From Pseudomonas sp. PSE14 (GTDB lineage Bacteria; Pseudomonadota; Gammaproteobacteria; Pseudomonadales; Pseudomonadaceae), in contig NZ_CP115669.1 in NCBI RefSeq assembly GCF_029203285.1, positions 682,001-746,000 on the forward strand: DNA of 64,000 nucleotides. Reading direction: 5' to 3'. The translations under genes and the position numbers were made by a program. The notes under the pieces are model-generated. The model did not search any database. It was not told the DNA's origin and was given only the letters and a program-made list of their open reading frames with translations. Of the stretch, positions 50,712 to 60,926 are shown piece after piece; positions within the stretch are counted from its first letter, which is position 1, and each line of letters opens with the position of its first letter.

Positions 50712-51518
50712 ATGCGTCGTCTCCTCTGCCTGCTTTCACTGCTGCTGGCGCTGCCGTTGGCGGCGGCGGAGCGGGTGGTCAGCCTGGCGCCGTCCCTCAC
50801 CGACATGGTGCTCGAACTCGGCGCGGCCGACCGGCTGGTCGGCGTGCTCGATGGTGGGCCGCGTCCGCCGGGGCTGGATGGCCTGGCGTCGGTGGGGCGT
50901 TATGGGCAGGTGAATCTGGAGCAGGTGCTCAACCTGCGCCCCGATCTGCTGCTGGTGTGGCCCGGCGCCGTGCCGGAAGCGCAGTTGGCGCGGCTGAAAT
51001 CCTTCGGTATTCCCCTCTACATCGCTGATCCCCATCGCCTGGAGGACGTCGCGCGGCAACTGCGCGAGCTGGGCGAGCGCCTGGGCCGGCAGGAACAGGG
51101 ACAGGTGCTGGCGAAGCATTTCGAAGAGCGTTTGCAGACGCTGCGTAGCCAGTTCCACCGGGAGCGGCCGCTGAAGGTGTTCTATCAGGTCTGGAATCGC
51201 CCGCTCTACACGCTGGGCGGCAACCAGATCATCAGCGATGCGCTGGGCGTGTGCGGCGGCCGCAACCTGTTCGCCGACCTCAGCCTGCCGGCGCCGCAGG
51301 TCAGCCAGGAGGCCGTGCTGGCGCGCGATCCGGAGGTGATCCTGGGGGGCAGCCATGCCGAGCTGCAATCCTGGACACAGATGCCGCAGCTCACCGCCAC
51401 GCGCCTGGGCCAGCTCTGGCCCATCCCCGACAAGAATCTGGAGCGACCGAGCTACGCGATGCTCGATGCCACCGAGAAGCTCTGCCGGTTGTTGGCGGGG
51501 GCCAAGGTCACGGACTGA
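50712..51518 (+). CDS. btuF: Cobalamin/heme-type ABC substrate-binding protein, BtuF-like
   Basis: A 268-residue periplasmic class III binding protein. The signal peptide is MRRLLCLLSLLLALPLAAA. RVVSLAPSLTDMVLELGAADRLVGVL begins lobe 1, with SVGRYGQVNLEQVLNLRPDLLLVWPGAVP. A backbone helix follows, and lobe 2 includes VFYQVWNRPLYTLGGNQIISDALGVCGGRNLF. The family fits vitamin B12 binding, but no BtuCD genes lie nearby and no riboswitch precedes it. The ligand is therefore an inference. Confidence 0.85.
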   Translation: MRRLLCLLSLLLALPLAAAERVVSLAPSLTDMVLELGAADRLVGVLDGGPRPPGLDGLASVGRYGQVNLEQVLNLRPDLLLVWPGAVPEAQLARLKSFGIPLYIADPHRLEDVARQLRELGERLGRQEQGQVLAKHFEERLQTLRSQFHRERPLKVFYQVWNRPLYTLGGNQIISDALGVCGGRNLFADLSLPAPQVSQEAVLARDPEVILGGSHAELQSWTQMPQLTATRLGQLWPIPDKNLERPSYAMLDATEKLCRLLAGAKVTD

Positions 51519-51544
51519 GTGGGGTGGGTTCGCGAGCGCCTGTA

Positions 51545-52558
51545 TCAGAACCCCTCCAGCACGATCTTGCCCTTGGCCGTATTGCTCTCCAGCAGCGCGT
51601 GGGCGCGGCGCAGGTTGGCCGCGTCGATTCGGCCGAAGTGCTCGCCCAGGGTGGTCTTCAGCACGCCGCTGTCGATCAGCCCGGCCACGCGTTGCAGCAG
51701 TTTGTGCTGCTCGATCATGTCGTCGGTCTGGAACATCGAGCGGGTGTACATGAACTCCCAGTGCAGCGACAGGCTCTTCTGCTTGAGCAGGCGCACGTCG
51801 AGGTTCTCCGGGTCGTCGATCAGCGCCAGGCGGCCTTGCGGGCGCAGGCTGGCGACGATCTCGGCCAGGTGCTGTTCGGTCTGGTTCAGGCTGGCCACGT
51901 GGGTGACTTCGCCGATGCCGATGCGTTTGAGCTCCTCGCTCAGCGGTTTGCGGTGATCGATCACGTGGTGCGCGCCGAGGTTGCGCACCCATTCCTGGGT
52001 TTCCGGCCGCGACGCGGTGCCGATCACGGTCATGCCGGTGAGCTGGCGCGCCAGTTGGGTGAGGATCGAGCCAACGCCGCCGGCCGCGCCGACGATCAGC
52101 AGGCTCTGGCCCTTGCTGGCGCTGCCCTCGGCTACCTGCAGGCGGTCGAACAGCAGCTCCCAGGCGGTGATGGTGGTCAGCGGCAGGGCGGCGGCATGGG
52201 CGAAGTCGAGACTCTGCGGCATATGGCCGACGATGCGCTCGTCCACCAACTGTAACTCGGCGTTGCTGCCGGGGCGGGTCAGGTCGCCGGCGTACCAGAC
52301 CTTGTCGCCCGGCTTGAACAGGCTGACTTCGCTGCCCACCGCGCGGACCACGCCGCTGGCGTCCCAGCCGAGCACCTTGTACTGGCCTTCGGCGGGCTGG
52401 GCGCGCAGGCGCACCTTGGTGTCCACCGGGTTGACGGAAATGGCGCGGACCTCCACCAGCAGGTCGCGCGGGCCGGGCGTGGGCTCCGGCAACTGGATGT
52501 CGATCAGGGCGTTCGGGTCGCTGCTGGGCAGGCTCTGGGTGTAGCCGATGGCTTTCAT
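51545..52558 (-). CDS. Zinc-type alcohol dehydrogenase / quinone oxidoreductase family
   Basis: A 337-residue medium-chain dehydrogenase lacking the catalytic zinc cysteines, so closer to quinone oxidoreductases. The GroES-like half has LVEVRAISVNPVDTKVR and GWDASGVVRAVGSEVSLFKPGDKVWY. NADPH binding is at SLLIVGAAGGVGSILTQLARQLTGMTVIGTASRPETQEWVRNLGAHHVIDH. It lies next to and co-oriented with the monooxygenase gene, divergent from a LysR regulator that probably controls both. Confidence 0.9.
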   Translation of the reverse strand: MKAIGYTQSLPSSDPNALIDIQLPEPTPGPRDLLVEVRAISVNPVDTKVRLRAQPAEGQYKVLGWDASGVVRAVGSEVSLFKPGDKVWYAGDLTRPGSNAELQLVDERIVGHMPQSLDFAHAAALPLTTITAWELLFDRLQVAEGSASKGQSLLIVGAAGGVGSILTQLARQLTGMTVIGTASRPETQEWVRNLGAHHVIDHRKPLSEELKRIGIGEVTHVASLNQTEQHLAEIVASLRPQGRLALIDDPENLDVRLLKQKSLSLHWEFMYTRSMFQTDDMIEQHKLLQRVAGLIDSGVLKTTLGEHFGRIDAANLRRAHALLESNTAKGKIVLEGF

Positions 52559-52569
52559 GGGCGTTCCTT

Positions 52570-52857
52570 TCAGTCGATGCGGTTCATCAGGCGAATGTCG
52601 AGTTCCGCCAGGTCAGGTTCGGAGGCCTTCAGCAGGGCCTGGAAGTGCGGGCTCGCTTCGTGTTCGGCGAGGGCGTCTTCATCACGCCACTGCTCGATCA
52701 TGTAGATCAGATCGGCGTCCTTGATGTCGCGGTGCAGGTCGTACTGCAGGCAACCGGCTTCGGCGCGGGACGGCGCGAGCATGTCGTGCAGGTGCTGCTG
52801 CAGGCTGTCCGCGCGGCCGGGCTTGGCGCGAATGATGGCGATCAGGGTCAGGCTCAT
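52570..52857 (-). CDS. Antibiotic-biosynthesis-monooxygenase (ABM/YgiN-type) protein
   Basis: A 95-residue dimeric alpha-beta-barrel-type protein: MSLTLIAIIRAKPGRADSLQQHLHDMLAPSRAEAGCLQYDLHRDI, then YMIEQWRDEDALAEHEASPHFQALL with the family's conserved H and W. Such proteins act as quinol monooxygenases. The ATG at 52857 follows TGGAG. It is 11 bases upstream of the dehydrogenase, suggesting a two-gene quinone-related operon. Confidence 0.9.
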   Translation of the reverse strand: MSLTLIAIIRAKPGRADSLQQHLHDMLAPSRAEAGCLQYDLHRDIKDADLIYMIEQWRDEDALAEHEASPHFQALLKASEPDLAELDIRLMNRID

Positions 52858-52959
52858 CCGTAAGGTCTCCAGGTGCGTTGAAGGTGAAGGCATGCTGCTC
52901 TCTTTCGCCATCAAGAAAAACCGCGTAAGTAGAGAGTCTCTTTCAAAGGAATTTTGAAA

Positions 52960-53874
52960 ATGTTGCGTTTCGACGACCTGCAGATCTTCGTCCGCACCGC
53001 CGAACACGGCAGTCTCTCGGCCGCGGCCCGCGAGCTGGAACTATCGCCGGCGGTGGCCAGCGCGGCGCTCAAGCGCCTGGAAAGCGAGTTGGACGTGCGG
53101 CTGTTCGCCCGCTCCACCCGCAGCCTGCGCCTGACCGCCGAGGGCGAGCTGTACCTGGCCCATGCCCGCGCGGCGTTACAGAGCCTGGATGATGGCCGCC
53201 AGTTGCTGGCCGGCGGCAAGAGCGAGATCGCCGGCAACTTCCAGGTCTCGGCGCCTTCGGATTTCGGCCGCAACGTGCTGCTGCCCTGGCTCGACGAGTT
53301 CCAGACACTGCATCCACGGATGAACCTGCGCCTGCTGATCAGCGACCGCCAGGCCGATCTCTACCGCCAGCCGGTGGACGTGGCGTTCCGCCTGGGCTTG
53401 CCGGGGGATTCGAACCTGGTGGCGCTGCCGCTGGCCCCGGACAACCGCCGGGTACTCTGCGCCGCGCCGGACTACTTCACCCGCCACGGCAAGCCCAGGC
53501 ATCCGGACGAGCTGCAAAAGCACAACTGCCTGCTCTACATGCTCGGCGGCCGCGCCCATGAGCGCTGGCGCTTCAGCGACAGCCGCAAACAGCACGAGGT
53601 GACGGTGCGCGGTGACCGCCTCTGTGATGACGCGGACGTGGTGCGCCGCTGGGCGGTCTCGGGGCAGGGCCTGGTGTACAAGTCCTGGCTGGACGTGGCG
53701 GCTGACGTGCGCGCCGGCCGCCTGGAGGTGGCGTTGGCGGACTACCTGGGCGAAGCCACGCCGATGAATCTGTTCTGCACCCACCGCGCGCAGCTCAGCC
53801 GGGCGGTGACTCAGCTGCGCGAGTTCATCCAGTTGCGCTGCGCCGAGCTGATGCGGGATCGGCCCTGGGCGTAA
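52960..53874 (+). CDS. LysR-family transcriptional regulator
   Basis: A 304-residue regulator. The winged helix-turn-helix at residues 1-60 is DDLQIFVRTAEHGSLSAAARELELSPAVASAALKRLESELDVRLFARSTRSLRLTAEG. The effector domain begins about residue 90 (GNFQVSAPSDFGRNVLLPWLDEFQTLHPRMNLRLLISDRQADL). It is of the CrgA/AaeR-like branch. The ATG is 9 bases after AAAGGA. It is divergent from the monooxygenase/dehydrogenase pair. The intergenic region holds the small palindrome AGAGAGTCTCT. Confidence 0.92.
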   Translation: MLRFDDLQIFVRTAEHGSLSAAARELELSPAVASAALKRLESELDVRLFARSTRSLRLTAEGELYLAHARAALQSLDDGRQLLAGGKSEIAGNFQVSAPSDFGRNVLLPWLDEFQTLHPRMNLRLLISDRQADLYRQPVDVAFRLGLPGDSNLVALPLAPDNRRVLCAAPDYFTRHGKPRHPDELQKHNCLLYMLGGRAHERWRFSDSRKQHEVTVRGDRLCDDADVVRRWAVSGQGLVYKSWLDVAADVRAGRLEVALADYLGEATPMNLFCTHRAQLSRAVTQLREFIQLRCAELMRDRPWA

Positions 53875-53877
53875 ACC

Positions 53878-55194
53878 CTAGAGGGGCTGGTAGCGATGAA
53901 TGGCGCTGCCCAGGCCCCAGATGCTGGCGAAGGCCAGCAACATCAGGACGGTCGGCAGCAGGCTCCACCACAGGCGGGGCGCCAGGGCTGACAGCTCCAG
54001 GCGGCGCTGGCTTATCCACAGGCTGGCGGCGCACACCGAGGCGCCGAGCAGGGCGCCGGCGGTGATGTCGCTGGGCCAATGGGCGCCCAGGTAAACCCGC
54101 GAAATGGAGATGAAGGCCGCCGGGATGACTGCCAGCAGCATCCAGGTCAGGCGCACGCGCGGGCTTTTCTCGCGGCTGGCCAGCACGCCGAGCACCAGGA
54201 AGAAGGCGAAGGAGGCCGATGCGTGGCCGCTGGGCATGCTGAAGGCCGACAGCGGGTCGGCGATCACCTCGGGGCGGGCGCGCCCGAAGAAGTGCTTGAG
54301 CGTGGTGTTGAGCAGCGCCGTGCCGACCAGGGTGCCGGCGGCGAAGATGGCGTGGCGCCACAGGCGCAGCACGGCGAGGAGCAGGGCGAGGAGGGCGCCG
54401 GCGATGAACTGGGTGCGGAAGTCGCCGACTCGGGTGACGGCCACCATCACCTCATCCAGCCAGCCCTGGCGATGCTCCTGCACCAGCGCCATCAGGCCGT
54501 GGTCAAGGGCGTCCAGGTGCGGCCAGCCGACCAGCATGGCGATCAGCAGGGCGAAGCAGCCAATGGCGCCGATCAGCGGTGCGTTGCGTTCCTTGCGCAG
54601 TTCGGCGTGGATGATCAGCGCCAGCACCGCCGCGATGCACGCGGCAACCACCCCGGCCTCCGCCCAGAAACCTTCCGGCAGCGGCAGCCGCATGGCGGCG
54701 CCGGTTGCCCAGCCGGGCACCAGGTAGGCGATGGACCAGCCGGCAGCGGCGACGATCGAGACGGCGAGGAAACGGCCGAAGGGCATGTCGAGCATGCCGG
54801 CGATCATCGGCAGGAACGGCCGCAGCGCGCCGATGAAGCGGCCGACCAGCAGGCTGGCGACGCCGTAGCGGGCGAAGAAGCCCTCGGCGCCGGCCAGCCA
54901 TTCCGGGCGATGGCGCAGCACAGGCAGGCGGCGGATGTCCTGGTGGAAGTGGCGGCCGATCCAGTAGGACGAGATATCGCCCAGCAGGCCGCCGAAGAAC
55001 GCCAGCGCCAGGGTTTCGCCCAGACCCAGGATGCCGCTGCCGGCCAGCACGGCGATGGCGAAGAGCATCACCACGCCGGGCAGGAGGATGCCGATGATGG
55101 CGGCGCATTCGAGGAAGGCGACCAGGAACAGGACCCCGGCAAGCCATTGCGGGTGGGTGGCCATCCAGGTGTTGAAGGCAGCGAGGTCGATCAT
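53878..55194 (-). CDS. DedA-PAP2 phosphatase membrane fusion protein
   Basis: A 438-residue two-domain membrane protein. The DedA/SNARE-associated half (residues 1-200) has AIIGILLPGVVMLFAIAVLAGSG, GGLLGDISSYWIGRHF and ARYGVASLLVGRFIGALRPFLPMIAGMLDMPFGRFL. The PAP2 half (about 215-420) has the phosphatase motifs KHFFGRARP, SMPSGHASASFAF and SRVYLGAHWPSDITAGALLG. It likely acts on undecaprenyl or phosphatidyl lipid phosphates, coupling flipping and dephosphorylation (inference). The ATG overlaps the upstream glycosylase stop. Confidence 0.93.
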   Translation of the reverse strand: MIDLAAFNTWMATHPQWLAGVLFLVAFLECAAIIGILLPGVVMLFAIAVLAGSGILGLGETLALAFFGGLLGDISSYWIGRHFHQDIRRLPVLRHRPEWLAGAEGFFARYGVASLLVGRFIGALRPFLPMIAGMLDMPFGRFLAVSIVAAAGWSIAYLVPGWATGAAMRLPLPEGFWAEAGVVAACIAAVLALIIHAELRKERNAPLIGAIGCFALLIAMLVGWPHLDALDHGLMALVQEHRQGWLDEVMVAVTRVGDFRTQFIAGALLALLLAVLRLWRHAIFAAGTLVGTALLNTTLKHFFGRARPEVIADPLSAFSMPSGHASASFAFFLVLGVLASREKSPRVRLTWMLLAVIPAAFISISRVYLGAHWPSDITAGALLGASVCAASLWISQRRLELSALAPRLWWSLLPTVLMLLAFASIWGLGSAIHRYQPL

Positions 55195-55910
55195 CGCAGT
55201 GGGGCGTCCTGAGTTTCGAGCAGGTGGTAGTCGCGTCCTTCGACCTGTCCGCGACGCAGCGGGTTGCGCGTGCAGAAGGGGGCGAAGGCGGCATCGACGA
55301 AGCGGTATTGCAGGTGTTCGTCGCGGCCGTGGGGAATGCCCAGGCGCGCGGCCTGGATGACTTGCGCGGGGTGCTCGCCGAGGTCGTCGACGAACAGTCG
55401 CTGCGGATCGAAGCGCTGGGCGTCCCAGTCCGGCACCTTCAGGCCCATGGCGCGGCAGAGCAGGGTCTGGCCGGCGCAAAGCTTGCCGATGGGGCGCTCG
55501 CTGCCGTCGGCGGCCGGGTTGAGCTGGCGCATGCAAGCCAGGGCGGCGTCGCCGGAGATGCGGTCCATCCAGGGGTGTCCGGACTTGATCAGCACGGCGT
55601 TGCCGGCGCCGCCGGCGCTGAAGTTGAGCGAATCGCCGCCGCGCGCGTAGTACATATAGATGTGCCCGCCGTCGAGGAACAGCGCCTTGCGCTTCTCGGT
55701 GTAGCCGAGGGATGCGTGGCTGCCTTTCTCGGCCAGGTAGTAGGCTTCGGTCTCGATGATCCGCGCCGACAGCCAGAGGTCGCCGACCCGGTGGCGGATC
55801 ACCTTGCCCAGCAGTTCCCGGGCGACGGTGAGCGCATCGCGGTTGAAGAAGGTATCCGGCAGGGGATTGGCGTCGGGCCAGGGCAAACTTAGGTTGGGTT
55901 CGTCGGGCAT
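55191..55910 (-). CDS. DNA-3-methyladenine glycosylase (AAG/MPG type)
   Basis: A 239-residue base-excision-repair enzyme. ARELLGKVIRH, the catalytic Glu in ARIIETEAYYLAEKGSHASLGYTEK, then GGHIYMYYARGGDSLNFSAGGAGNAVLIKSGHP are the family blocks. C-terminal FCTRNPLRRGQVEGRDYHLLE is typical. It removes alkylated and deaminated purines. It is translationally coupled to the DedA-PAP2 gene, with no obvious functional link. Confidence 0.93.
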   Translation of the reverse strand: MPDEPNLSLPWPDANPLPDTFFNRDALTVARELLGKVIRHRVGDLWLSARIIETEAYYLAEKGSHASLGYTEKRKALFLDGGHIYMYYARGGDSLNFSAGGAGNAVLIKSGHPWMDRISGDAALACMRQLNPAADGSERPIGKLCAGQTLLCRAMGLKVPDWDAQRFDPQRLFVDDLGEHPAQVIQAARLGIPHGRDEHLQYRFVDAAFAPFCTRNPLRRGQVEGRDYHLLETQDAPLR

Positions 55911-55973
55911 CGGATTGTCGGGCCAGGAGAGCCGGTCTTAGGCTGGCGAATCATAACAACAAGAATCTTAACC

Positions 55974-56828
55974 ATGGCTGAACGCGTCCGGGCCGACAGC
56001 GCCCACATCACTCCAAGCGCGCACTACACCGGTTACGTGTGGTTCCGCCATCAACTGGCCGAACCGGCCTTCGCCACGACCTTCGGCCGCTGGGTGCATG
56101 GCTGCGTGGCGCCGATCAACTGGGGCGCGCGCATCGGCTTCGGCCTGAATATCGAAGACTTCCTGCTGCAGCGTCATTTGCTGATCGACGCCCGGCTCTC
56201 CCAGGCTATCGAGCAGCGCGGGGTCACCCAGGTGGTGGAGATCGCCTGCGGGTTGTCGCCCCGTGGCCGGCGCTTCCGCCAGCGTTATCCACAGCTCACT
56301 TACCTCGAGGCCGACCTGCCGCCCATGGCTGCGCGCAAGTCGGAGCTGCTGCAGGAGCAGGGCTGGCTCGACGGCAAGCACCGCGTGCGGCCCGTGGATA
56401 TCCTCGCCGAGCACGGCGAGCAGAGCCTCGGCGCCCTGCTGGCCGGGCTCGACCCGAGCCGTCCGGTGGTGGTGATCACCGAAGGGCTGGTGAACTACTT
56501 CCAGCGGCCGGTGATCGAGGGCTTCTGGCGACGGCTGGCGGAGGCGCTGCGGGTATTCCCGGAGGCGACCTACCTGACCGAGCTCTATCCTGACCTGCGC
56601 GAGCATCCGCGCTACCGGCAGATTCGCTGGGGTGTGGGGCTGATCGGGCGGCTGACTCGGGGCGGGTATCCGCTGCATTACCGCAGTGCCGGGGAGATCG
56701 GCGAAGCATTCCGCGGCTGCGGGTTCGGCCGGGTGTCGGTGCTCGATCCGCAGGTGGATGGCGCGGGGTTGGGCTTGCCGAAGGGGCGGATGCCGAGTCT
56801 GGTGCGGGTGATCGAGGCGCGGGTTTAG
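55974..56828 (+). CDS. Class I SAM-dependent methyltransferase (LCMT/TcmP-like)
   Basis: A 284-residue methyltransferase. Motif I-like QVVEIACGLSPRGRRFRQRYPQLTYLEADLPPMAARKSELLQ is followed by VVVITEGLVNYFQRPVIEGFWRRLAEAL, as in leucine carboxyl-methyltransferase-like proteins. The C-terminus is GFGRVSVLDPQ. The substrate is unknown. It is divergent from the glycosylase gene and followed by REP sequences. Confidence 0.85.
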   Translation: MAERVRADSAHITPSAHYTGYVWFRHQLAEPAFATTFGRWVHGCVAPINWGARIGFGLNIEDFLLQRHLLIDARLSQAIEQRGVTQVVEIACGLSPRGRRFRQRYPQLTYLEADLPPMAARKSELLQEQGWLDGKHRVRPVDILAEHGEQSLGALLAGLDPSRPVVVITEGLVNYFQRPVIEGFWRRLAEALRVFPEATYLTELYPDLREHPRYRQIRWGVGLIGRLTRGGYPLHYRSAGEIGEAFRGCGFGRVSVLDPQVDGAGLGLPKGRMPSLVRVIEARV

Positions 56829-56843
56829 ATTCTGGGCCGGGCG

Positions 56844-56921
56844 GTTCGCGAGTAAGCTCGCTCCTACAAGGTCCCGGATGCACCGGAGCCGCTTTTTGTA
56901 GGAGCGAGCTTGCTCGCGAAC
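56844..56921. repeat. REP pair 7, reversed arrangement
   Basis: GTTCGCGAGTAAGCTCGCTCCTAC (56844-56867) comes first and GTAGGAGCGAGCTTGCTCGC... (56898-56921) second. The two units therefore point away from each other, opposite to the other doublets in the window. Confidence 0.85.
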
Positions 56922-56936
56922 GGTGCCAGGTCGTAG

Positions 56937-56965
56937 GGCGGATAAAACGGAACGCTTTATCCGCC
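56937..56965. repeat. Inverted repeat, GGCGGATAA family
   Basis: GGCGGATAAA (56937-56946) pairs with TTTATCCGCC (56956-56965). A decayed second copy (TGGCGGATAACTCCC...GCGCCCTACGG) follows at about 56990-57026, directly before the minus-strand hydrolase stop codon. The family matches the hairpin at 3040-3066. Confidence 0.6.
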
Positions 56966-57036
56966 ACCTCTCTTCGATTGACCCGGCTGATGGCGGATAA
57001 CTCCCGAGGCGTCATGCGCCCTACGGGGATTATTTA

Positions 57037-58263
57037 TCAGGCTGCGAAGGCCCCCTGCTGCATCGGCACCACCATCGCCGCCAGCGCCGCGCTGGCCTGT
57101 GGGTCGCCGTGGGCGAAGATGAAGGCCAGGCCGTCGCCGCTGTAGCGCAGCGGCAGGATATCCAGCTCGGGCAGGTCGGCGGAGGCCAGCTTCCATCCCC
57201 GTGCCGGGCGCTCGGCTGGCAGTTGGACGCGAATCAGCCCGCCGAAATACCCCAGCTCCGCCAGCTCGCAGCGCCATTCGCCGCCTTCGCCATTGCGCAG
57301 CACGGCACGGGTGTCGGACGGCGCCAGGCGCGGTTCGAAACGGCGCTCCAGATGCAGCAGTTGCTGACGCTGGAAGCGTGTGCTGCCCGCCGCGCTGCGG
57401 GGCAGGGCTTCACCTCGCAGGAAGGGGTTGTACAGCCGGGCGCAGGCGTCGCGGCGTTCGAACTGGGCCAGGTGGTCGGCGTTGTGGATCAGGGCGAATT
57501 GCGCGTCCGCACAGGCGTGGGCGAACTCGGCGTGCTCCCACGGCTGGGTGAAGTGATCGTATTCGCCGGCCAGCACCAGGGTCGGGCACTGCGGATGGCG
57601 GTCGAAGCCGCCGAAGGCCAGCAGGCGCTGGCTGTTCTGTCGGTAGCGCTCGATTTCCGCCGGGGTCAGGCGCTGCAACTGCCGCAGCAGGGCCTTGCGA
57701 AATACCGGGGAGACACCGGTATCGGCCAGGCGCAGCGGGTTGATCAGGCCGGTCAGCACGCCGTAGGCGAAGGGCTCCTGCTCGCCCAGCTCCAGGCGGG
57801 CCAGGGCCTCTTCCAGCAAGGCGCGGGCGCCGGGACGGCCGAAGGCGGTGATGCCGGCCAGCAGCAGGCGCGCGCAACGCCGTGGGTGGCGGGCGGCGAA
57901 CAGCGCCGCCAACGCAGAGCCGTAGGACAGCCCGATGGGCATCAGCGGCGGCAACTGCAGGGTCTCGGCGAAGGCGGCGATCAGGTCAGCCAGGTCTTCC
58001 AGGCTCAGCTCTGGCGCCAGTTGCAGGTTGCCGCCCTGGCTGGGCAGGTCGAGCAGGATCACCGGATGCCCGGCGAGCAGCTCGGAGACCTCGCTGGCGA
58101 AGGAGCGGAAGCTCTGGAACGCGCCCCCCAGCAGCAGTACCGGCGGCCTGGGGTCGTCTTCCCGCGAGGAGAAGGCCTGGTAATGCAGTTGCCAACCGTC
58201 CAGATCGAGCACCGCGGGAGCGGCGCTCAGCGTCTGGGCGCTGTAATCGGTGCGATAGCGCAT
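57037..58263 (-). CDS. Alpha/beta hydrolase with PilZ-like C-terminal region
   Basis: A 408-residue protein. The hydrolase part (residues 1-280) has VLLLGGAFQSFRSFASEVSELLAGHPVILLDLPSQGG, the nucleophile elbow in PLMPIGLSYGSALAALFAARHP (G-x-S-x-G), the acid in LVLAGEYDHFTQPWEH and a late His in ALIHNADHLAQFE. The tail (about 295-408) begins QLLHLERRFEPRLAPSDTRAVL, with the R-x-x-x-R of PilZ domains. It lacks a clear D/N-x-S-x-x-G, having LGYFGG instead. The ATG has GGAG 7 bases upstream; an upstream in-frame ATG at 58398 would span the promoter region. Confidence 0.85.
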   Translation of the reverse strand: MRYRTDYSAQTLSAAPAVLDLDGWQLHYQAFSSREDDPRPPVLLLGGAFQSFRSFASEVSELLAGHPVILLDLPSQGGNLQLAPELSLEDLADLIAAFAETLQLPPLMPIGLSYGSALAALFAARHPRRCARLLLAGITAFGRPGARALLEEALARLELGEQEPFAYGVLTGLINPLRLADTGVSPVFRKALLRQLQRLTPAEIERYRQNSQRLLAFGGFDRHPQCPTLVLAGEYDHFTQPWEHAEFAHACADAQFALIHNADHLAQFERRDACARLYNPFLRGEALPRSAAGSTRFQRQQLLHLERRFEPRLAPSDTRAVLRNGEGGEWRCELAELGYFGGLIRVQLPAERPARGWKLASADLPELDILPLRYSGDGLAFIFAHGDPQASAALAAMVVPMQQGAFAA

Positions 58264-58399
58264 GGCAGTTCTCCGGCGGTGGGCCGCCTCTTGTTGTTCT
58301 TCCCTGGCGCCGTGTGATGGAGGCACGGGGGCATTTCGCACCAGGGCCTGCAGCCGTTCAGGCGAGGCCGATGCGAAACGACTGCAGGCCCTGAGCAAA

Positions 58400-58426
58400 G
58401 TAAACAGTGGATACGAATTTGTTTAC
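58400..58426. promoter_or_regulatory. Inverted repeat GTAAACA...TGTTTAC upstream of the hydrolase
   Basis: GTAAACA (58400-58406) and TGTTTAC (58420-58426) form a perfect interrupted palindrome in the 360-base region (58264-58623) between the divergent hydrolase and proA genes. That region contains no gene. It resembles a TetR-type operator in size and symmetry; the binding protein is unknown. Confidence 0.4.
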
Positions 58427-58623
58427 CCAACCTTCGGGGGGCGATGTGCGAGGGGAACGGCCTGGGTGTCACCGTTTCGCCGCCGGGCGCCTGGGCGTGC
58501 GCAGGGATGGCGTTACCCGGATGGGCGTGAAACGGCCTGTCTACCGGCCGGCTGCTGTGGCTGGCCGGTAAGGGCGCGGTCCCGCTATAATCGCGCATTT
58601 CCCTCACGCAGACGCGTTAGATC

Positions 58624-59888
<1,265 letters not shown>

Positions 59889-59889
<1 letters not shown>

Positions 59890-60545
59890 TGAAGAAGGCG
59901 CGTCCCCGGCGGATCGGCCTGTTCGGCGGCACCTTCGATCCGGTGCACATCGGCCACCTGCGCAGCGCGGTGGAGATGGCAGAGCAGTTCGAGTTCGACG
60001 AACTGCGCCTGATGCCCAACGCTCGTCCGCCGCACCGCGACACCCCGCAGGTGAAGCCGGCGCAGCGGCTGGCGATGGTCGAGCTGGCGGTGGCCGGCGT
60101 GGCCCCGCTGGTGGTCGACGACCGCGAGCTCAAACGTGACAAACCCTCCTACACCATCGACACCCTGGAGTCGCTGCGTGGGGAGCTGGATGAGCAGGAC
60201 CAGTTGTTCCTGCTGGTCGGCTGGGACGCATTCTGCGGTCTGCCGACCTGGCATCGCTGGGAAGAGTTGCTGGAGCACTGCCATGTCGTCGTGCTGCAGC
60301 GCCCGGATGCCGACAGCGAGCCGCCGGAAGACCTGCGCGACCTGCTGGCGGCGCGCAGTGTTGCCGACCCGAAGGCGATGACCGGCCCGGCCGGGCAGAT
60401 CACCTTCGTCTGGCAGACGCCGCTGGCAGTTTCCGCCACCCAGATTCGCCAACTCCTGTCGCAAGGGCGCTCGGCGCGCTTCCTGGTGCCGGACGCGGTG
60501 TTGAACTATATCGAGGCACACGGCCTGTACCAGGCGCCTCACTGA
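59889..60545 (+). CDS. nadD: Nicotinate-nucleotide adenylyltransferase
   Basis: A 218-residue NAD-synthesis enzyme. [27 protein letters not shown] holds the nucleotidyltransferase H-x-G-H motif, followed by [45 protein letters not shown], and the C-terminal I-S/T-x-x-x-I-R signature as [13 protein letters not shown]. The start is coupled to proA. Confidence 0.96.
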
Positions 60546-60565
60546 TCAAGTTAGAGAGTCATTCA

Positions 60566-60919
60566 ATGCAAACCGAACAACTGGTCGAGCTGGCCATCGC
60601 CGCTCTGGAAGATCTCAAGGCGCAGGACATCACCGTCATCGATGTGCGCGAGAAAACCAGCATCACCGACGTCATGGTCATCGCCACCGGCAGCTCCGGC
60701 CGCCAGGTCAAGTCGCTGGCCGACAACGTGCTGGAGAAGGTCAAGGAACAGGGCGTCAAGCCGATTGGCAGCGAAGGCCAGGAAGGCGGCGAGTGGGTTC
60801 TGATCGACCTCGCCAACGTCGTGGTCCACGTCATGCAGCCGGCCACCCGCCAGTTCTACGACCTGGAGCGCCTGTGGCAGGGCGCCGAGCAGAGCCGCGC
60901 ACACCACAGCGCCGAGTAA
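60566..60919 (+). CDS. rsfS: Ribosomal silencing factor RsfS
   Basis: A 117-residue protein that binds uL14 and blocks subunit joining in stationary phase. Features are [54 protein letters not shown] and [30 protein letters not shown]. It is placed between nadD and rlmH as in most gammaproteobacteria. Confidence 0.97.
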   Translation: MQTEQLVELAIAALEDLKAQDITVIDVREKTSITDVMVIATGSSGRQVKSLADNVLEKVKEQGVKPIGSEGQEGGEWVLIDLANVVVHVMQPATRQFYDLERLWQGAEQSRAHHSAE

Positions 60920-60926
60920 GTCCGCC

